A program made the position numbers and the translations under genes. A stretch of 8,659 nucleotides of DNA from Kiritimatiellia bacterium (GTDB lineage: Bacteria; Verrucomicrobiota; Kiritimatiellia; RFP12; UBA1067). The stretch covers positions 1 through 8,659 of the forward strand of contig JAFPYE010000061.1 in assembly GCA_017412325.1 (NCBI GenBank), in the 5' to 3' direction. Below are positions 4,364 to 8,659 of the stretch, piece after piece (the first letter of the stretch is position 1; every line of letters begins with the position of its first letter). The notes under the pieces were generated by a model. The model was not told where the DNA came from and made no database searches. It saw only the letters and a list, made by a program, of their open reading frames with translations.

Positions 4364-5708
4364 GGATGATGGCGAGGAACTCGTCACGCTTGGCCTCCAT
4401 GATGGCGGGCGTCTTGCCCTCGAGGTTGAGACGCACCAGTGGTTCGGTGTTGGACATGCGCACGTTCGCCCAGTAGCCCTCCGTGTCCCACGCGTCGACC
4501 GACACGCCGTCGAGCTCGAACACGCGCGCCTTCGCCGCGTAGTCCGCCTTGATCTTTGCGAGGATTTCCGCGGGCGGGGTGGTCGTGCGGGTGTTGATCT
4601 CGCCCGACTGCGCATACTTCTTGAGGGGCGCGATCAGCTCCGAGAGGGGCTTGTCGGACGCGCTGACGATGTTCGCGAGCGCGTACGTCGCCATCGACGA
4701 CGACTCGGCCGTGAAGTTCGCCTTGAAGTAGTAGTGGCCGGAGAGCTCGCCCGCGAAGATCGCGTCGTTCTGGCGCATCTGCTCCTTGATGAAGGAGTGG
4801 CCGACGCGCGACATCATGGGCTTGCCGCCCGACGCCGCGATCGTCTCCTCCGCCATCTTGGTGGAGCGGAGGTCGTAGAAGCACGCCGCGCCGGGATTCG
4901 TCTTCAGCAGGTCCTGCGAGATGAGCGCCGTGATGAAGTCCATCGGGATGATCTCGCCCTTCTCGTCGATGAAGCCCGCGCGGTCCGCGTCGCCGTCGTA
5001 CGCGACGCCGAACGCATACTTGCCGGGATTCGCCTTGATGAGCTTCTGCAGGTCGACGAGCGTCTCGTGCTCGAGCGGGTTCGCCGCGTGGTTCGGGAAG
5101 TCGCCGTCGTAGGTGCCGAAGAGGTCGTCGTGCGTCAGGAGCGTCTGCTCCGTGAACGCGACCGACTCCGCGATGCCCATGCCGTTGCCGAAGTCCATCG
5201 CCACGTGCACGGGCCGCGCGAGGTGCGCGAACGTGCGCACGTGCGCGCCGTATTCCTTCGCGACGTCGACCTTCGTCACCTTGCCCTGGCCGTTCGGCGG
5301 CTCGTTGCCCGTCATGGCCGCGACGAGCCGTTCGATGTCCTTGATGCCCGTCGCGCCGGAGATCGGCACCGCGTTCGCCTTGCAGAGCTTGCAGCCGTTC
5401 CATTCCTTCGTGTTGTGCGAGGCGGTGATCATCACCGAGCCGTCGGCCTTCAGCGTGCCGTTCGCGAAATAGCTCATCGGGGTCGAGGCGAGGCCGATGT
5501 CGAGGACTTCCACGCCCTCGTCGACAAGTCCCCGGGTGAACGCCGCGAAGAGCGAATCCGACGACTTGCGGCAGTCGCGCGCGACGACGACCTTGCCGCC
5601 CTGCACGCCCGCGAACTGCACGTAGGCGCGCGCAATCTTGTAGAAGTCGGCCTCGGCGAGATCCTTGCCGTAGACGCCGCGGATGTCATACGCTTTGAAG
5701 ATGCCCAT
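4356..5708 (-). CDS. Phosphomannomutase/phosphoglucomutase (alpha-D-phosphohexomutase)
   Basis: A 450-residue enzyme that interconverts the 1- and 6-phosphates of mannose and/or glucose, feeding GDP-mannose or UDP-glucose synthesis for surface glycans. All four family signatures are present: TASHN (95-99, phosphoserine Ser97), the Mg loop DGDADR (238-243), the sugar-specificity loop GELSGH (320-325) and the phosphate-binding loop RMSNTEPLVR (417-426). The N-terminal KAYDIRGVYG (5-14) and GELSGHYYF are of the PMM/PGM (AlgC-like) class rather than GlmM. ATG 5708 is chosen over 5753 because GGAGG lies 8 bases upstream and the family begins at this Met. AlgC-type enzymes are about 460 residues, so this is complete. 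A promoter lies upstream. Substrate preference between mannose and glucose cannot be read from sequence alone. Confidence 0.93.
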   Translation of the reverse strand: MGIFKAYDIRGVYGKDLAEADFYKIARAYVQFAGVQGGKVVVARDCRKSSDSLFAAFTRGLVDEGVEVLDIGLASTPMSYFANGTLKADGSVMITASHNTKEWNGCKLCKANAVPISGATGIKDIERLVAAMTGNEPPNGQGKVTKVDVAKEYGAHVRTFAHLARPVHVAMDFGNGMGIAESVAFTEQTLLTHDDLFGTYDGDFPNHAANPLEHETLVDLQKLIKANPGKYAFGVAYDGDADRAGFIDEKGEIIPMDFITALISQDLLKTNPGAACFYDLRSTKMAEETIAASGGKPMMSRVGHSFIKEQMRQNDAIFAGELSGHYYFKANFTAESSSMATYALANIVSASDKPLSELIAPLKKYAQSGEINTRTTTPPAEILAKIKADYAAKARVFELDGVSVDAWDTEGYWANVRMSNTEPLVRLNLEGKTPAIMEAKRDEFLAIIRA

Positions 5709-5773
5709 GGGTTTTTCCTCCTGTTGTTGTGTTGGTGTCGTGGTTCTTGTCAAATGTCGATTGATGCCGATAG

Positions 5774-5802
5774 TTTATCATAAATCCTGCGTCCGCGTCC
5801 AA
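5774..5802 (-). promoter_or_regulatory. Possible promoter for the mutase and downstream genes
   Basis: In the 124-bp gap between queA and the mutase, the minus strand reads TTGGAC (5802-5797), 17 bp, then GATAAA (5779-5774), continuing as ACT. This gives four or five of six matches per box. It would give a leader of about 60 nt ending in the strong GGAGG. The rest of the gap shows no stem with a T run, so queA read-through is also likely. Confidence 0.45.
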
Positions 5803-5832
5803 TCCTCTGATCGGGCGCCGTCCCCGCGCGGC

Positions 5833-6939
5833 TCAGACGATCAGCATGCAGTCGCCGTAGCTGAAGAACATGTAGTTGTTCCGGACCGCCATCGCGTAGG
5901 CGCAGAGGACCCGCTCGCGTCCCGCGAGCGCCGAGATCATCATCAGCAGCGTCGACTGCGGCAGGTGGAAGTTCGTCAGCAGCGCGTCGCACACCTTGAA
6001 CGCGTAGGGCGGATAGATGAAGATGTCGCTCGCGCCCGAGCCCGCCGTCACGACCTGCCCCGGCGCGTGCGTCGCCGCCGCGACCGTCTCCAGCGTCCGC
6101 ACCGTCGTCGAGCCGACGCAGAAGACGCGCCCGCCGCGCGCCTTGCACGCGTTGATCGCCGCCGCCGTCTCGGGCGGCACCGTAAACGCCTCGAAGTCCA
6201 TCTGGTGGTCCTCGACGTTCTCCGCCTTCACGGGGCGGAACGTCCCCGGCCCCACGTGCAGCGTGACGGCGACGCGCGGCACGCCCTTCGCCTCGAGCGC
6301 GGCGAAAATCTCCGGCGTGAAGTGGAGCCCCGCCGTCGGCGCGGCGACGGAGCCGACGTGCTTCGCGTAGATCGTCTGGTAGCGTTCGCGGTCGGCCAGC
6401 TCCTCCTCGCGCGTGCCCTCGCGCTTGACGTAGGGCGGCACGGGCGTGTGGCCGAATTCGTCCAGGAGGTCCATCAGGGGACGGTCGCACGCAAACTCGA
6501 CCTGCCACATCCCGATGCCCGCGAGCGGCTTCAAGAGCGTCGCCTTCAGCTCGCCGGCGGGGCCGAACGCGGCCTGCTGCCCTTCGCGGCACTTGCGTCC
6601 CGAGCCGACGATGCAGTTCCAGCGGAGTGAATCCTGCCCCGCCGTCATGCTCGGCCGCGCGTCGTCCGCATCCATCGGCGCGGCGTTCACCATGAGGATC
6701 TCGACGGCGCCGTGCGTGTCGGGCCATTCGCCGATGAGCCGCGCGGGAAAGACCTTCGTGTCGTTCACGACAAGCAGGTCGTTCGCGGTGATGTAGTCGA
6801 CGATGTCCGCGATGTGGCGATGCTCCAGGACGCCCGTCTGCCGGTGCAGCACCATCATCTTCTCGGTGCCGCGCCGCTCGGCGGGATGCTGGGCGATGAG
6901 CCGCTCGGGAAGCGGATACCAGAACTGGCGCGTCTTCAT
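5833..6939 (-). CDS. queA: S-adenosylmethionine:tRNA ribosyltransferase-isomerase
   Basis: QueA transfers and isomerises the ribosyl part of SAM onto 7-aminomethyl-7-deazaguanine at position 34 of tRNAs with GUN anticodons, making epoxyqueuosine, the penultimate step of queuosine synthesis in the cytoplasm. The 368 residues align end to end with the family: PLPERLIAQHP (9-19), LLVVNDTKVFPARLIG (55-70), TPVPPYVKR (165-173), VAAPTAGLHFT (198-208), LHVGPGTFRPVK (227-238), VGSTTVRTLE (275-284), IFIYPPYAFKV..ALLTNFHLPQSTLLMMISALAGRE (306-342) and FFSYGDCMLIV at the end. The start follows the sppA stop by 3 bp with a weak ribosome site, so translation is probably coupled. Other queuosine genes (tgt, queG) are not in the window. 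No frame damage is seen. Confidence 0.95.
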   Translation of the reverse strand: MKTRQFWYPLPERLIAQHPAERRGTEKMMVLHRQTGVLEHRHIADIVDYITANDLLVVNDTKVFPARLIGEWPDTHGAVEILMVNAAPMDADDARPSMTAGQDSLRWNCIVGSGRKCREGQQAAFGPAGELKATLLKPLAGIGMWQVEFACDRPLMDLLDEFGHTPVPPYVKREGTREEELADRERYQTIYAKHVGSVAAPTAGLHFTPEIFAALEAKGVPRVAVTLHVGPGTFRPVKAENVEDHQMDFEAFTVPPETAAAINACKARGGRVFCVGSTTVRTLETVAAATHAPGQVVTAGSGASDIFIYPPYAFKVCDALLTNFHLPQSTLLMMISALAGRERVLCAYAMAVRNNYMFFSYGDCMLIV

Positions 6940-6942
6940 CGT

Positions 6943-8019
6943 CTACTTCGCGCGATATTCGAGCCGCGGCGCGGCCTGGGCGTCGAGCGCCGCCTTGACC
7001 TCCGCGGCAAGCGTGCCGCGCCCGGCCGACATCGACAGCGACGAGAGGACCTTGCGCCACGAGAAGTCCTCGTCGTAGCGGTAGACGCGCACGCCGTCCG
7101 GCGCGCCCGCCAGCTGCTCCAGGATCTCCTCCGCGTCCTCGCGGTAGCCGATGGCGTCGATGAGCTTCAGCTCGCGCGCCTCCGCCGCCGAGAAGACGCG
7201 CCCGTCGGCGATCGTGCGCACGTCCTCGACCGGCAGATCGCGCCCCGCCGCGACGAGCGCGACGAACCGCTCGTAGTCGCCCGCGATCACCTTGCGGAAG
7301 ATTTCGACGTGCGCCGCGTTGACGGGTTCGAGCGGATCGAGGAGGTTCTTGTTCTCGCCCGTCGCGATGGTGACCGACTTGACGCCGACCTTCTGCGCGA
7401 GCTCGGCGGCGTTGAGCGTGGAGAGGATGACGCCGATCGAGCCCGTCACCGTCGTCGGGTGCGCGATGATCGCGTCCGCCGCCACCGCCACGTAGTAGCC
7501 GCCCGAGCAGCAGAGCGGCCCCATGTGCGCCACCACGAAGCGGTTCGTCTCGCTGTCGCGGAAGCGGAGCAGCGCGAAGTGCAGGATGTCCGCCGCCGTC
7601 ACCTCGCCGCCGGGCGTGTCGAGCTCCAGGTAGAGGCCGCGCACGTCGGGGTCGAGCGTCGCCTCGCGGATGCGCCGCAGCGCGTTCGCGGCGGAGTTGG
7701 GATTCGGTTCGGCGAAGAGCCCCTCCGACTCCAGGCCGAACGAGATGATGCCGTCGAGCCGGATGCGGACGATCTTCGGCGCGTCCGCGTCGCCGCGTCC
7801 CCAGATCCACGTTTCCTGCGGCGGCCGCTCCTCCTCGGGCGCGGTCACGCCGAACTTTTCGCCCTCCATCAGGTCCTTGGCCGAACCGACGCCGACGCCC
7901 GCGCAGAAACTGGCGAACAGCAGGACCAGGAACGCCACGAAGCCGACGATGCCGACGAGCGCCGCGAGGCACCCCCAGCCGCAGCCGCTTCCGTTCCGTG
8001 CACCACCTTCACTTCCCAT
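6943..8019 (-). CDS. sppA: Signal peptide peptidase SppA, S49 family
   Basis: A membrane-anchored serine protease that degrades signal-peptide remnants after protein export. The 358 residues hold one membrane segment at about 19-46 (AALVGIVGFVAFLVLLFASFCAGVGV) followed by a single S49 domain, so this is the short SppA form of Gram-positives and many other bacteria rather than the 67-kDa E. coli form. The nucleophile Ser172 is in CCSGGYYVAVAAD. The Lys base is Lys224 in GENKNLLDP, 52 residues on, the same spacing as Ser147/Lys199 in B. subtilis SppA. TGSIGVI (192-198) and LELDTPGGEV (131-140) are also family motifs. ATG 8019 is preferred to the GTG at 8037 because AAAGGAG lies 8 bases upstream. 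The two Cys directly before the Ser (usually Ala/Ser) are unusual. queA follows after 3 bp. Confidence 0.93.
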   Translation of the reverse strand: MGSEGGARNGSGCGWGCLAALVGIVGFVAFLVLLFASFCAGVGVGSAKDLMEGEKFGVTAPEEERPPQETWIWGRGDADAPKIVRIRLDGIISFGLESEGLFAEPNPNSAANALRRIREATLDPDVRGLYLELDTPGGEVTAADILHFALLRFRDSETNRFVVAHMGPLCCSGGYYVAVAADAIIAHPTTVTGSIGVILSTLNAAELAQKVGVKSVTIATGENKNLLDPLEPVNAAHVEIFRKVIAGDYERFVALVAAGRDLPVEDVRTIADGRVFSAAEARELKLIDAIGYREDAEEILEQLAGAPDGVRVYRYDEDFSWRKVLSSLSMSAGRGTLAAEVKAALDAQAAPRLEYRAK

Positions 8020-8059
8020 TTTGCTTGCTCCTTTCACTCCTTACGTACAGACAGCCGCC

Positions 8060-8533
8060 TCACGGCAGCAGATGGCCGGACGACCACCAACGGGCGGCGA
8101 CGCCCAGCAGGATCACAAACCAGGCGAGGCCCGCGCCCCAAAAGGACACGAAGACGATGGCGCTGCCCATGTCCTTGGCGCGCCCCGACAGCTCGTTGTA
8201 GTCGGTCGAGATGCGGTCGACCGTCTTTTCGATCGCCGTGTTGATGATTTCGCCCACGAGCGCCATGAACACGGTGTAGATCATCACCGCGCACTCGCAC
8301 CACGAGACGAATCCGTAGAAACGCAGCGCGCTCGCCACCGCCGTACACGCGAGGAAGGCGACGAGGTCGGTGCGGAACGCCTTTTCGCCGAAGAGCACCG
8401 CGCGCACGCCGCGCACCGAATACTCGGTCGCCTTACGCAGCTCCTCCGGCGACTTGAGCGTCGTCACGGCGCGCAGCTCTTCCGCGATCCGCTTCAACTC
8501 GTCCGCCGTCTTCTTGAGGTCGGCGGACGTCAT
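8060..8533 (-). CDS. dgkA: Diacylglycerol kinase DgkA
   Basis: An inner-membrane kinase that phosphorylates diacylglycerol to phosphatidic acid, recycling the lipid left by membrane-derived oligosaccharide or lipid A/LTA-type modification. The motif GEIINTAIEKTVDRI (94-108) holds Glu95, Asn98, Glu102 and Asp106. ELSGRAKDMGSAIV (114-127) holds Lys120 and Asp121. The spacing matches E. coli DgkA Glu69/Asn72/Glu76/Asp80/Lys94/Asp95 exactly. Glu50 in FGEKAFRTD corresponds to Glu28. Three membrane helices fit at about 55-74, 78-101 and 122-147. The protein is 157 residues against about 122 in E. coli; the extra is mainly an N-terminal charged helix (1-35). The start has GGAGGT 6 bases upstream and overlaps the preceding gene as ATGA. 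sppA follows 40 bp downstream with its own ribosome site. Confidence 0.94.
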   Translation of the reverse strand: MTSADLKKTADELKRIAEELRAVTTLKSPEELRKATEYSVRGVRAVLFGEKAFRTDLVAFLACTAVASALRFYGFVSWCECAVMIYTVFMALVGEIINTAIEKTVDRISTDYNELSGRAKDMGSAIVFVSFWGAGLAWFVILLGVAARWWSSGHLLP

Positions 8534-8659
8534 GGCGCGACCTCCTGCCGCCGGCTGCGGTGCGCCAGGTAGATCGTCAGGAGCGCAAAGAGCGCGATCA
8601 TCATCTCGCCGCCCTCCTCCAGGCAGGTGCAGAGCGACGACGCGGCGGTGACGCCCTCC
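8530..8659 (-). CDS. C-terminal end of a membrane protein (cut by right edge)
   Basis: An open frame enters from the right edge and stops with TGA at 8530-8532, overlapping the dgkA ATG by 3 bases (ATGA). The visible 42 residues read EGVTAASSLCTC-LEEGGEMMIALFALLTIYLAHRSRRQEVAP: an acidic LEEGGEM, one membrane helix (MMIALFALLTIYLA), then a basic cytoplasmic tail (HRSRRQE). This is the end of an integral membrane protein with a cytoplasmic C-terminus. The family cannot be named from this piece; several uncharacterised multi-pass proteins end in a similar EE-x-x-EM plus helix pattern. The overlap with dgkA makes them one transcript. Confidence 0.6.
   Translation of the reverse strand, partial: EGVTAASSLCTCLEEGGEMMIALFALLTIYLAHRSRRQEVAP

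Noticed and set aside
4364..4615. 84-residue N-terminal extension of the TPR lipoprotein
   Set aside because: It is an Arg/Ser-rich read-through of the mutase gene in another frame; the lipoprotein signal begins at GTG 4363.
4200..5783. 527-codon plus-strand frame opposite the mutase
   Set aside because: Antisense shadow produced by GC-rich third positions; Arg/Val/Leu-rich with no domain. The 510-codon plus-strand frame at 6712-8244 is rejected for the same reason.
5750..7972. 740-codon minus-strand frame
   Set aside because: It is the out-of-frame shadow of sppA and queA, Arg/Gly/Ala-rich as expected from GC-rich codon bias.

Overview
The window is a GC-rich bacterial stretch in which every gene I can support lies on the minus strand. 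Two blocks are separated by about 0.9 kb without a convincing gene. The organism looks like a diderm: there are two predicted lipoproteins, DgkA, SppA and CvpA. The mix of an ECF-type sigma/membrane-protein pair, a BspA-like leucine-rich-repeat surface protein and very strong GGAGG ribosome sites fits a Verrucomicrobiota/Kiritimatiellota/Lentisphaerota-like lineage, possibly host-associated. That placement is inference from gene content only.

Right block (8659 to 1853, read leftward): the 3' end of a membrane-protein gene (cut by the edge), dgkA, sppA and queA. A 124-bp gap with a plausible promoter follows, then a phosphomannomutase/phosphoglucomutase, a TPR lipoprotein, a CvpA-family membrane protein, an ECF-like sigma-70 factor and a single-pass membrane protein that is probably its partner. 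Junctions are tight: overlaps of 3, 8, 14 and 17 bp and gaps of 3 to 5 bp, so most of the block is probably one or two operons. Its theme is envelope lipid recycling, membrane proteolysis, sugar-phosphate supply for surface glycans, and envelope sensing. QueA (queuosine tRNA modification) is a passenger.

Middle (about 1852 to 909): no convincing gene. It holds an imperfect 9-bp tandem repeat built on TCTAGA, several strong GC hairpins, and a good minus-strand promoter (TTGTCA, 18 bp, TACAAT; -10 at 1368-1373). The promoter is followed by a hairpin-rich stretch ending in a 9-bp stem and a T7 run at 980-986. This may be a structured regulatory RNA or long leader, and it is the most interesting part of the window.

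Left block (908 to 1): a YcfL-like (DUF1425) lipoprotein, a 71-residue very basic small protein with a near-perfect ribosome site, and the 5' part of a secreted BspA-like LRR protein running off the left edge. It is less GC-rich than the right block and may be an accessory cassette. The LRR gene and the membrane-protein tail at the right edge are open-ended partial genes.
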